This document shows, in pieces, positions 1 to 6,739 of a stretch of 7,464 nucleotides of DNA. The stretch lies in NCBI RefSeq assembly GCF_028209885.1, contig NZ_JAQLEM010000055.1, positions 1 to 7,464 of the forward strand, given 5' to 3'. The notes below the pieces were generated by a model. The model was not told the DNA's origin. It searched no databases and saw only the letters and a list, made by a program, of their open reading frames with translations. How positions within the stretch are numbered: the stretch's first letter is position 1; every line of letters starts with the position of its first letter. The stretch comes from Collinsella aerofaciens. GTDB taxonomy: Bacteria > Actinomycetota > Coriobacteriia > Coriobacteriales > Coriobacteriaceae. The position numbers were made by a program, and so were the translations under genes.

Positions 1-79
1 AGATTCTAGGACGAAGGCCGTTCTTCGTTAAACGGGCGCTAGGGCGCCGCCCTTACACCAACATTTTCGACGCGATCAC

Positions 80-102
80 GGAAAGCACATTAAGTGCTTT
101 CC
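80..102 (+). terminator. Terminator-like hairpin, left copy
   Basis: A perfect 9-bp stem, GGAAAGCAC with GTGCTTTCC, encloses the loop ATTAA. On the plus strand it is followed by TTTGCG, a short U-tract, so it could end plus-strand transcription arriving from a gene left of the window. The same loop and downstream sequence recur in inverted orientation at 339-385. The U-tract is short, so termination strength is uncertain and a general RNA-structure role is possible. Confidence 0.5.
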
Positions 103-126
103 TTTGCGTGCGGAACTCGCGATAAA
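103..126 (+). repeat. 24-nt conserved block downstream of left hairpin
   Basis: This block is the exact reverse complement of 339-362. It begins TTTGCGTGCGG and ends CGCGATAAA, and sits immediately 3' of the hairpin at 80-102. Identity stops abruptly at 127 opposite 338. Conservation of sequence beyond the U-tract is not expected for a plain intrinsic terminator. Confidence 0.85.
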
Positions 127-177
127 GTTCATATGCGCCGCCCGGCTCCCGCCGCTCCCAGGGGCTCCCATCCCAAA

Positions 178-200
178 TGTGCGGAGCATAGCTCCGCACA
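178..200. other. 10-bp hairpin with 3-nt loop
   Basis: TGTGCGGAGC pairs perfectly with GCTCCGCACA around the loop ATA. On the plus strand a run of five T's starts 5 nt after the stem (206-210), too far away for a textbook intrinsic terminator. On the minus strand the stem is followed by TTTGGG. It lies inside the segment bounded by the two inverted 24-nt blocks. It may be a weak terminator or simply a structural element of the repeat. Confidence 0.4.
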
Positions 201-308
201 CCAACTTTTTCTTTCAGCTAAAGAACGCCGGAAATTCGACGCTGGCTTGTTAACCTTGCTGGACGTTGTCGACGCCAAACCAGCTCGGAAGTTATATCGA
301 TACAGAAA

Positions 309-341
309 GGTCCCCGACCGGAGGGGCCGGATATAAGGTTT
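309..341. repeat. Perfect 33-bp inverted repeat, left arm
   Basis: This is the exact reverse complement of 411-443, separated by a 69-nt spacer holding the hairpin at 363-385. Mismatches at 308/444 and 342/410 define the ends. The arm is GC-rich with an AT-rich inner end (ATATAAGG). It contains its own small palindromic potential, CCCC and GGGG around a CCGG-bearing core. Its last three bases overlap the 24-nt block at 339-362. Confidence 0.95.
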
Positions 342-362
342 ATCGCGAGTTCCGCACGCAAA
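339..362 (-). repeat. 24-nt conserved block, inverted copy
   Basis: This is the exact reverse complement of 103-126. Read on the minus strand it lies immediately 3' of the hairpin at 363-385, the same relative place as the left copy. The two copies face one another across 212 nt. The pair gives the segment 80-385 the shape of an element with terminal inverted repeats, or of two opposed terminators. Confidence 0.9.
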
Positions 363-385
363 GAAGGCCACTTAATGTGGCCTTC
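363..385 (-). terminator. Probable operon terminator hairpin
   Basis: A perfect 9-bp stem with a 5-nt loop; on the minus strand it reads GAAGGCCAC, ATTAA, GTGGCCTTC and is followed by TTTGCG. It lies about 70 nt beyond the tsaB-rimI-tsaD stop codon and nothing else downstream on this strand looks like a gene, so it is the best candidate for the end of the six-gene transcript. Compared with the hairpin at 80-102, four stem pairs differ and all remain paired, while the loop is identical. On the plus strand the stem is followed by GTCTTGCG, a poorer U-tract, so the minus direction is favoured. Confidence 0.6.
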
Positions 386-410
386 GTCTTGCGCAGGACT
401 GTAGAGCAGG

Positions 411-443
411 AAACCTTATATCCGGCCCCTCCGGTCGGGGACC
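411..443. repeat. Perfect 33-bp inverted repeat, right arm
   Basis: This is the exact reverse complement of 309-341. It ends 12 nt from the tsaD-domain stop codon, so any transcript of the operon carries both arms unless it ends early. The arms could then form a 33-bp stem capped by the inner 9-bp hairpin. The centre of this repeat (376) almost coincides with that of the inner hairpin (374). Confidence 0.95.
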
Positions 444-455
444 GCACCCGTACGA

Positions 456-2840
456 CTACAGCGTCATGTTTGGATCGGCGTCGACGTCGAACGACGAGAT
501 TTCACCTCGGTCGAATTTACGGCGAGCGACCTCCGCGATCATGGCGGCGTTATCGGTGCAGGCGGACAAGGGCGGCACCGTTACACGAATGCCCTGACGT
601 CCAAGCTTCTTGATCATCATCTCGCGCAGATGCGGATTGGCCGAGACGCCGCCGCCAATGCAATACTCCTTGCACCCGGTGGCATGCAGGGCGTTCTTGG
701 CCTTCTTGTACTGCACGTCAAAGACCGCCGCCTCAAACGAGGCCGCCAGGTCGGGCAGGTGAATCGTGCGCCCGGCCTTGGTCTCCTGCTCGATGTAGAG
801 CGTCACCGCCGTCTTGAGACCCGAAAGCGAGAAGCGGTAGTCTCCCCTGCTGTTAAGCGCACGGGGGAAATCGATCGCCTTGGGGTTGCCTGTCTCGGCC
901 AGCTTGGAGATGATGGGGCCGCCGGGATAGCCCAGGCCCAGGGCCTTTGCCACCTTGTCGAAAGCTTCGCCTACGGCGTCGTCCAGCGTTTCGCCAAGCA
1001 CCTCGTAGTCGCCCCATGCCTTTACGTGCACGAGCATGGTGTGCCCGCCCGAGACAAGCGTAAAGATGAACGGCGGCTTGAGGTCGGGCTGCGCCAACAG
1101 GTTGGCAAACAGGTGACCCTCCAGATGATTGACACACACGAGCGGTTTGCCGGCAGCATATGCAAAGCCCTTGGCAAAGGCGACGCCCACCACCAGGGCG
1201 CCCACCAGGCCTGGACCCTGCGTCACGCCCACGGCGGCAAGCTCACTTGGCGCAATCGCTCCGCCCTCAAGGCCAAGCGATGCCGCGGCATCTTCAAGCG
1301 CCGCATCTACGACACTCACAATCACCTCAACGTGCTTGCGCGAGGCGATCTCGGGCACCACGCCGCCAAAGCGGGCATGAAAATCAATCTGCGTCGACAC
1401 CTGGTTGGCCAGCATATTGCCATCTGCATCGATAATCGCCACGGCCGTCTCGTCGCAGGAGCTCTCGATGGCAAGCACCAGGCGACGGCGCTCGATTTCG
1501 GCACGTTCCTCAACGGTGCGATCGGGCGCGGCCAGCGGCCATACGCGCTGCTCGGCAGCCGTTGGCTCGGGCGAGGCGTTGTCGACCGGAAGCACCAGAG
1601 GCAACGGCGCCGTCATGACGATGGCATCCTTGCCGGCGCCGTAGTAGCCACGGCGACGCCCCGCCTCGGTAAAGCCCAGGGCGGCATAGAGCGCCATGGC
1701 GCCCTCGTTGCCGTCCTCGACCTCGAGCGAAGCCGTGGTGCAGCCGAGCATCTGGGCATCATAGCTCACATGCGACAGCAGCTTGCGGGCAATGCCCTCA
1801 CGGCGATGTGCCGGGTCGACGGCGACATCCAGAATCTGCACATCACCGTCCACGACCATACCGCCGGCAAGGCCCAGTAGCTTGCCGTCGTCGTGTGCCA
1901 CCCACCAACTACGCGGCGCAGCGACGTCCTCGCCCAGTTCGGACAGGAACACGCCCGGCGTCCACGCCTCGTGTCCGGCACCTTCAAAGCAGGCAGCCTC
2001 CAGTGTGCTCGCGCCCTCGGCATCCGCCGCGCCCATGGGACGGAACTGCAGATGACGACCGGCGAGCTCATCGGCAACGCCCGTAATTTCGCTCTGCGCA
2101 CTCTCGGCAAGACCAAGACGCTTGCGCTCGTTTTCCTCGGCATCCGAAAGGCGCGTGTAAATCGGCAGGACGCGAGCCGGATCGCCGTCACCCGCAGCGT
2201 GCGCGAGCAGCAAGCCCTCGCCCGAAGGCCACCACAGGTCGCGCTCCACGCAGCGGGCGGTCTCGTCCTCACCCAGCAGCTTGCCATAGCGCACGAGACC
2301 GTCACCGGTCAGCTGAACCTGGTCCCAGTCCGCTGCTTGGCGCCACTCATCGAGCGCCACGGCGGCCTTGACCACGTGTTCGCGCTCAAATTGACGCTCG
2401 GGGCCCTCATCGACCAGCATATACAGCGCCGGATATACCTCACCGCGCATAGCGTCGGCCAAGATACCAAGCTTGCCGCGCACGCCAGCCTTCCACGCCG
2501 TCCAAGCGCAAGCGTCGAGCGTCGACACGCCCAGCAGCGGAACATTGGCACCACGCGCGAGGCCCTTGGCAGTGGAGATGCCGATGCGCACGCCCGTAAA
2601 CGACCCCGGGCCGCGGCCGACCACGTAGCAACCAACATCGCTGCGATCCAGGCCGGCCTGCTTCAGTACGCCATCAACAGTATTCACGAGCTCCACATTG
2701 GCATGGCGACGGCACATATGGTCGCCACTCACCAGCTTCGCCTCGCCTGTCTGCGCATCAATCCAGCTTGCCGCGCAGGCAAGCATGTCGGTCGAAGTAT
2801 CGAGCGCCACCACCAGCGCGCTGTCGTTATGCAAGCTCAT
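456..2840 (-). CDS. tsaB-rimI-tsaD: TsaB-RimI-TsaD triple fusion (t6A synthesis and S18 acetyltransferase)
   Basis: This 794-residue cytoplasmic protein joins three normally separate enzymes. Residues 1 to about 245 are TsaB, the dimerisation partner of TsaD, with the family motif GRGPGSFTGVRIG at 75-87. Residues about 264-412 are a GNAT acetyltransferase of the RimI type, which acetylates the N-terminus of ribosomal protein S18; the acetyl-CoA loop RREGIA is at 346-351 and the NEGAMALYAALGF segment follows at 378-390. After a Pro/Ala/Glu-rich linker, residues about 452-794 are TsaD, which transfers threonylcarbamoyl to A37 of tRNAs reading ANN codons. It keeps AIESSCDETA (457-466), the metal-binding NHLEGH (571-576), SGGHT (597-601) and TDNAA (762-766). 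All three domains look complete, with no frameshift. The start overlaps the end of tsaE by 14 nt and has only a weak upstream AAGG, so translational coupling is likely. TsaC, which makes the threonylcarbamoyl-AMP substrate, is not in the window. Confidence 0.95.
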   Translation of the reverse strand: MSLHNDSALVVALDTSTDMLACAASWIDAQTGEAKLVSGDHMCRRHANVELVNTVDGVLKQAGLDRSDVGCYVVGRGPGSFTGVRIGISTAKGLARGANVPLLGVSTLDACAWTAWKAGVRGKLGILADAMRGEVYPALYMLVDEGPERQFEREHVVKAAVALDEWRQAADWDQVQLTGDGLVRYGKLLGEDETARCVERDLWWPSGEGLLLAHAAGDGDPARVLPIYTRLSDAEENERKRLGLAESAQSEITGVADELAGRHLQFRPMGAADAEGASTLEAACFEGAGHEAWTPGVFLSELGEDVAAPRSWWVAHDDGKLLGLAGGMVVDGDVQILDVAVDPAHRREGIARKLLSHVSYDAQMLGCTTASLEVEDGNEGAMALYAALGFTEAGRRRGYYGAGKDAIVMTAPLPLVLPVDNASPEPTAAEQRVWPLAAPDRTVEERAEIERRRLVLAIESSCDETAVAIIDADGNMLANQVSTQIDFHARFGGVVPEIASRKHVEVIVSVVDAALEDAAASLGLEGGAIAPSELAAVGVTQGPGLVGALVVGVAFAKGFAYAAGKPLVCVNHLEGHLFANLLAQPDLKPPFIFTLVSGGHTMLVHVKAWGDYEVLGETLDDAVGEAFDKVAKALGLGYPGGPIISKLAETGNPKAIDFPRALNSRGDYRFSLSGLKTAVTLYIEQETKAGRTIHLPDLAASFEAAVFDVQYKKAKNALHATGCKEYCIGGGVSANPHLREMMIKKLGRQGIRVTVPPLSACTDNAAMIAEVARRKFDRGEISSFDVDADPNMTL

Positions 2841-3333
2841 CTTGTACAGCCTTATCTATCAAATGGGAAAGCTCCTTCGCGCGCTCGCCGTGCGCCTCCA
2901 GCGCTATCGTTCGCACGTCGCTATCGTCCTCGTCGCGCTTAAGCGTCACCGAAAGATACTCGTCCGTCAGCTCATCCTGAAACTGCTCGCCCCATTCCAG
3001 TAGACAAGCGCCCTCATAGCCCAGCACGTCAAAAATGCCCGTATCCTCAAGCTCGTAAGCGTGCTCCAGGCGGTATAGATCAAGGTGAAACAGCGGAATA
3101 CGACCTTGATCGTGAACGGCCATGAGCGCAAACGTAGGGCTCGTAACCATATGCCCATCGCCCAGCCCGCGCGAGACGCCCTTGGTAAAGTGAGTTTTGC
3201 CCACTCCCAGGCCACCGGTCAGGATGAGCACATCGCCGTCCTCAAGGCACGGTGCAATTAGCTCGCCAAAGTACTCCGTATCGGCAGCGCAAGTCGTTTT
3301 GTAAGTACCTACCCCCAGGCGCTCCAGGGACAT
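2827..3333 (-). CDS. tsaE: TsaE, tRNA t6A biosynthesis ATPase
   Basis: TsaE is the small P-loop ATPase that binds the TsaB-TsaD pair and is needed for repeated cycles of t6A37 formation in bacteria. The 168-residue product has the Walker A motif GGLGVGKT at 40-47, the SPTF switch segment at 65-68, HLDLYRL at 83-89 and the EWGE motif at 113-116, all family hallmarks. Length is normal for the family. The start is supported by AAGGAG at 3339-3344, 5 nt before ATG. The preceding gene ends 12 nt upstream with a tandem TAATAA stop, and the last 14 nt overlap the TsaB-RimI-TsaD fusion, its direct partner. The C-terminal 40 residues are charged and predicted helical. Confidence 0.96.
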   Translation of the reverse strand: MSLERLGVGTYKTTCAADTEYFGELIAPCLEDGDVLILTGGLGVGKTHFTKGVSRGLGDGHMVTSPTFALMAVHDQGRIPLFHLDLYRLEHAYELEDTGIFDVLGYEGACLLEWGEQFQDELTDEYLSVTLKRDEDDSDVRTIALEAHGERAKELSHLIDKAVQDELA

Positions 3334-3345
3334 ATATGCTCCTTA

Positions 3346-3966
3346 TTATTCCGAGGCGTCCTCTGGTGCGGGATGTCGCTCCAGATAGTCGCCCAGCATC
3401 TTAAAGTCTTCCTCCAGCAGCTCCTGCCACGCCGGATTGCGCAGCGCTGCTGCCGGATGGAACGTGGGCATTACTACAAAATGCCCCATCTGGTGGAACC
3501 TGCCGCGCAGCTTAGTAATGCCAATCTCGGTCTTAAGCACAAAGTGCGTCGCGGGGTTGCCGAGCGTCACGATAATATCGGGCCAGATGCTTCGAATCTG
3601 CTCACGCAAAAACGGTGAGCAAGCCAACACTTCCTCGGGACGCGGATTGCGGTTTCCCGGCGGGCGGCACTTAAGCACGTTGGCAATGTAGACGTCTTCG
3701 CGTTTGAGGCCCGCCAGCGACAAAATGCCGTTGAGGTCCTCGCCTGCCGCCCCCACAAAGGGCTCGCCCTGCAAATCCTCATTGCGGCCCGGCGCCTCAC
3801 CAATAAACATCACGCGAGCGCGGGGGTTTCCCACGCCAAACACGATATTGTGACGCGACTGGTAGAGCTGGCAGAGGTGACAATCGCCCAGAACGGCCTC
3901 AATTTCCTCGAGTGCGACCTCACGTGGTGCCTGATGGGTATGGCCGGGGATGTGCATGACGCCCAT
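3346..3966 (-). CDS. udg: Family 4 uracil-DNA glycosylase (Fe-S)
   Basis: This enzyme removes uracil from DNA to start base excision repair. The 206-residue product shows the four cysteines expected to hold a [4Fe-4S] cluster: C29 and C32 (CHLC), C100 (LKCRPPGNR) and C116. The active-site motif GEAPGRNED lies at 56-64, followed by GEPFVGAAG at 67-75, and the second motif FHPAAALRNP at 169-178. These are the features of family 4 (UDGa), not of the Ung family. The start at 3966 is chosen because AGGAG (3972-3976) sits 5 nt upstream; that site overlaps the TAG stop of alr. A second ATG three codons in has no such spacing. A DNA repair gene between alr and tsaE is an insertion into an otherwise familiar actinobacterial gene order. 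Phage-type SPO1 polymerase-related annotations are common for this family but are not implied here. Confidence 0.93.
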   Translation of the reverse strand: MGVMHIPGHTHQAPREVALEEIEAVLGDCHLCQLYQSRHNIVFGVGNPRARVMFIGEAPGRNEDLQGEPFVGAAGEDLNGILSLAGLKREDVYIANVLKCRPPGNRNPRPEEVLACSPFLREQIRSIWPDIIVTLGNPATHFVLKTEIGITKLRGRFHQMGHFVVMPTFHPAAALRNPAWQELLEEDFKMLGDYLERHPAPEDASE

Positions 3967-3974
3967 AGCGGCTC

Positions 3975-5120
3975 CTACACGTAGACCTTGTCGAGACGCA
4001 TGCCAAAGCCGCAGGCGACCTCGTAGTTAATCGTTCCGCGCAGTCGGGCCATCTCGTCCATAGTGATCTCGGCATCGCCATCGCGGCCGACAATGATCAT
4101 CTCGTCACCATACTCGGCCTCGGGAATCTCGTGTGCCGGGTTGGACTGAATGGCGACCATAAACTGGTCCATGCAGATATTGCCAACCTGATGCACACGC
4201 TCGCCGCGATACAGCACATCCATACGATTGGAAAGCGTACGCGATAGGCCATCGGCATAACCGATCGGCAGCGTGCAGATCTGAACGCGCGTACGCGGTA
4301 CGCGGTAGGTAAAACCGTAGCCCACGCCCTCACCCATCGCAGGGTGTGCCACGCGCGTCACGCGCGCATGGACGCTCATAACGGGATCAAGCTGCATCAC
4401 GCGGCCACTCAGCTCGCACGGCTGCATGCCATACAAGCCAACGCCGGCGCGAATCATATCAAAATGCATCGAGGGGTCGAGCATCGAGGACGGCGTGTTG
4501 GCGCAGTGCACGATACCGCACTCAAAACCCGCATCCTTAATGGCCTGAACGGCCTCGGTAAAGCGCTGACACTGCAGCTTGTAGTCCCAGCCCGAAGGTT
4601 CATCGGCCGTGGCGAAGTGCGTAAATACGCCGTCGCACTGAATACCGCGATGGAAATTTATACCGCGGACAAAGTCGAGCACCTGCGTGTAGTGAACGCC
4701 GATACGATTCATGCCCGTCTCGATGGCGAGATGATACTTGCCCACTTTGCCCGCCGCGACGGCACATTCGCCATACGCAAGAGCAAAATCAGACGTATAG
4801 ACCGAAGGCATGATATCGAACTCGAGCAACGTCGGAATGGCCTCGATAGGCGGCTCGCTTAGGATGAGGATGGGTTTCGTAATCCCGCCCTGTCGGAGCT
4901 CAACGCCCTCGTTAACCGTCGCCACGGCAAACATGTCGGCACCGGCCGAATACATGATCTTGGCGCACTCAACAGCTCCATGACCATAAGCATCGGCCTT
5001 GACCACGCAGCACAGGCGCTGACGTGGATTCAGCAAGTTCTTATAGGCCCTCGTGTTGCGACGGAGCGCCCCGCGGTCGATCTCGACCCAGGACCAGCGC
5101 GTCAAATCGGCTTTATTCAT
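3975..5120 (-). CDS. alr: Alanine racemase
   Basis: This PLP-dependent enzyme interconverts L- and D-alanine and supplies D-alanine for peptidoglycan. The 381-residue product has the PLP-lysine motif VVKADAYGHG at 39-48 (catalytic K41), GMNRIG at 136-141, RAGVGLYG at 225-232, the second catalytic base Y268 in VGYGFTY, and CMDQF at 316-320. It ends with the INYEVACGFGMR segment typical of the C-terminal beta domain. Length is normal. The usual H-x-x-N-S motif reads HCANTP (205-210), a mild variant. ATG lies 2 nt after the nnr stop with a weak GGATGA upstream, so translation is probably coupled to nnr. No signal peptide is present, consistent with a cytoplasmic enzyme. Confidence 0.97.
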   Translation of the reverse strand: MNKADLTRWSWVEIDRGALRRNTRAYKNLLNPRQRLCCVVKADAYGHGAVECAKIMYSAGADMFAVATVNEGVELRQGGITKPILILSEPPIEAIPTLLEFDIMPSVYTSDFALAYGECAVAAGKVGKYHLAIETGMNRIGVHYTQVLDFVRGINFHRGIQCDGVFTHFATADEPSGWDYKLQCQRFTEAVQAIKDAGFECGIVHCANTPSSMLDPSMHFDMIRAGVGLYGMQPCELSGRVMQLDPVMSVHARVTRVAHPAMGEGVGYGFTYRVPRTRVQICTLPIGYADGLSRTLSNRMDVLYRGERVHQVGNICMDQFMVAIQSNPAHEIPEAEYGDEMIIVGRDGDAEITMDEMARLRGTINYEVACGFGMRLDKVYV

Positions 5121-5122
5121 GA

Positions 5123-6739
5123 TTAGTCATCCGACCCTTCGTCCATGATTCCCAGATCTTCGAGCGCATCCTTTGCCGCCAGTTCCATGGCCGGACCGAT
5201 CAAGTCGATAAGATCGGTCGCGATGACGCTCTTCTCACCATACTCCGTCGCCGCGGCAAAACCGGCGTAGCTGTGAAGTGCGACGGCGTACGAATACAGC
5301 AACTCCCAACGATCCATCTCGTCGCGCATGGTGGCAAGCGTGCCGGCCAAAATACCCGCGAGAACATCACCCGAACCGGCAGTTGCCAGAGAAGCCGGAC
5401 CCGAGAGCGGCAGCAGCACACGCTCAACGCCACAGATAGCCGTCGTCGGCCCCTTGGCAATGACCACCAGATTGTCAGAGCCTGCAGCCCAGACAACCTT
5501 CTGCGCGGCTGCAATCGCAGTACCAAGGTCGTTCACCTCGTCACCGGCAACCAGACGCGAAAGTTCACGATAGTGCGGCGTCATAACCAACGGCTGCTCG
5601 CGACGATACATCTCGGGATTACTATCAATACCGTCAATGGCAATCTTAGCAAGGCAGTTGAGTGCATCGGCGTCCAAAATTAGCGGTACATCAAGCTCGA
5701 GCAAGCCCGAAACCACCTGCATAGCGCCGGCAGATGTCGTCATACCGGGACCGCACAGTACACAGCTGTACTTCTTTGCAATCTCGCACACCGTCATGCG
5801 CGCAGCGGCGCCAAAGGAGCCGCGGGAATCAGACGGAATCGCAAAGACGGGAATCGAAGGAAGTGCCATGCGAATAAGATTGGCGCAGGCGTCAGGAGCC
5901 GCGACTGCCACGTAACCAGCACCCGCGCGAGCTGCAGACTTGGCCGCCATAATGGCAGCACCAGGATATTGCGCAGATCCGGCGACAATAAGCACAGAGC
6001 CACGGGAATACTTATCGATATTCGTAGGTAGTGGAGCAAAGTAATCAACTAAGTCACCGGGCTCGACAATCTCGGCGGCGTGGTCGACATCATCGATGAC
6101 CTCGTCAAGACGGTCGTAAAGATTGCCGCAGATCAAATCGCCAGCATACTCAGGGCCATCAGCGCTATACAGACCAATCTTGGGCGCAATCATCGTCACC
6201 GTATGCTCGGCACGAATGCAGTCGTCATCAACAACGCCCGTCTCGGCATTCAGGCCCGAGGGGACATCAATGGATACGACACAATCGGCGCATTCATTGA
6301 CCGTAGGAATCCAGATGGAGAACGGCGCACGCAGATTCCCGTGGAATCCGGTACCAAAAATGGCATCGACAACAACATCGGCCTTATCGATCAAAACCTC
6401 GAGTTCGTCACGCGAGGGGCCAACGCAAACGTGCACATCGCGGCCGGCAGTACGACGAGCAACATGACGTGCCAGAGCAGCAGGAATCTCATCCGGCTCA
6501 ACCGGAGAAACGATATCCACGTCCACACCCTTGTGGCTCAGGATATCGGCGGCAACCCAACCGTCGCCGCCATTATTACCAAAACCGACCAGAACGAGAA
6601 CCCGATCGGGATTGAGCTTCAAGACCTCGTTGGCGGCAAACTCACCCGCTAGCTCCATAAGCTCGGCCTTCGAAGTCCCTTCGCGTTCGATGATGTCCTC
6701 GAGACGAACGACTTCTTCGGTACTCAAAACCGGTTTCAT
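5123..6739 (-). CDS. nnr: Bifunctional NAD(P)H-hydrate epimerase/dehydratase
   Basis: This enzyme repairs hydrated NADH and NADPH: the N-terminal domain epimerises R- and S-NAD(P)HX and the C-terminal domain dehydrates the S form using ADP or ATP. The 538-residue product has the YjeF_N epimerase domain at about 1-230, with GFGNNGGDG (52-60), DAIFGTG (125-131) and SIDVPSGLNAETG (156-168). The ribokinase-like dehydratase domain is at about 240-525, with RGSVLIVAGSAQYPGA (246-261), LDADALN (355-361), KGPTT (429-433) and the catalytic loop TAGSGDVLAG (453-462). The usual TPHPGE motif reads TPHYRE (387-392), losing the proline-glycine pair. The start directly abuts the acpS stop and has AGGAG (6745-6749) 5 nt upstream. 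The C-terminus is acidic. Confidence 0.95.
   Translation of the reverse strand: MKPVLSTEEVVRLEDIIEREGTSKAELMELAGEFAANEVLKLNPDRVLVLVGFGNNGGDGWVAADILSHKGVDVDIVSPVEPDEIPAALARHVARRTAGRDVHVCVGPSRDELEVLIDKADVVVDAIFGTGFHGNLRAPFSIWIPTVNECADCVVSIDVPSGLNAETGVVDDDCIRAEHTVTMIAPKIGLYSADGPEYAGDLICGNLYDRLDEVIDDVDHAAEIVEPGDLVDYFAPLPTNIDKYSRGSVLIVAGSAQYPGAAIMAAKSAARAGAGYVAVAAPDACANLIRMALPSIPVFAIPSDSRGSFGAAARMTVCEIAKKYSCVLCGPGMTTSAGAMQVVSGLLELDVPLILDADALNCLAKIAIDGIDSNPEMYRREQPLVMTPHYRELSRLVAGDEVNDLGTAIAAAQKVVWAAGSDNLVVIAKGPTTAICGVERVLLPLSGPASLATAGSGDVLAGILAGTLATMRDEMDRWELLYSYAVALHSYAGFAAATEYGEKSVIATDLIDLIGPAMELAAKDALEDLGIMDEGSDD

Larger units (their letters stand above)
1..455. other. Intergenic region with structured inverted repeats; no convincing gene
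   Basis: This stretch lies downstream of the tsaB-rimI-tsaD stop and holds hairpins and inverted repeats listed separately. Open frames across it (for example 94-336 on plus and 129-371 on minus) are 80 codons long, have no ribosome binding site that I can see, and owe their similar N-termini to the inverted DNA repeat, so I do not call them genes. At the left edge the three plus frames stop at 9, 31 and 125. The frame ending at 31 (tail DSRTKAVLR) could be the 3' end of a convergent plus-strand gene, but the visible piece is too short to judge. No minus-strand gene can run off the left edge from a standard ATG or GTG start here. Two further small hairpins (11-28 with a 6-bp stem, 35-48 with a 5-bp stem) are weak. 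Confidence 0.7.

Noticed and set aside
94..336. Small protein-coding gene in the left intergenic region
   Set aside because: There is no ribosome binding site, the ATG lies within the hairpin, and the N-terminal similarity to the opposite-strand frame is explained by the inverted DNA repeat.
127..338. Transposase remnant or tRNA inside the repeat-bounded segment
   Set aside because: No frame shows transposase motifs, and no cloverleaf, T-loop or CCA pattern could be found.
80..443. CRISPR array or tandem repeat
   Set aside because: The repeats are inverted and nested, with no regular direct repeats or unique spacers of constant length, and no cas genes are present.
630..1880. 416-codon plus-strand open frame opposite the TsaB-RimI-TsaD gene
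   Set aside because: It is antisense to a gene with clear RimI and TsaD motifs, and its translation shows no recognisable domain. Long antisense frames are common opposite GC-rich codon-biased genes.
1893..2942. 349-codon plus-strand open frame opposite the TsaB region and the end of tsaE
   Set aside because: It lies antisense across two well-supported genes, has an Arg/His/Ala-rich composition typical of a shadow frame, and no family motif.
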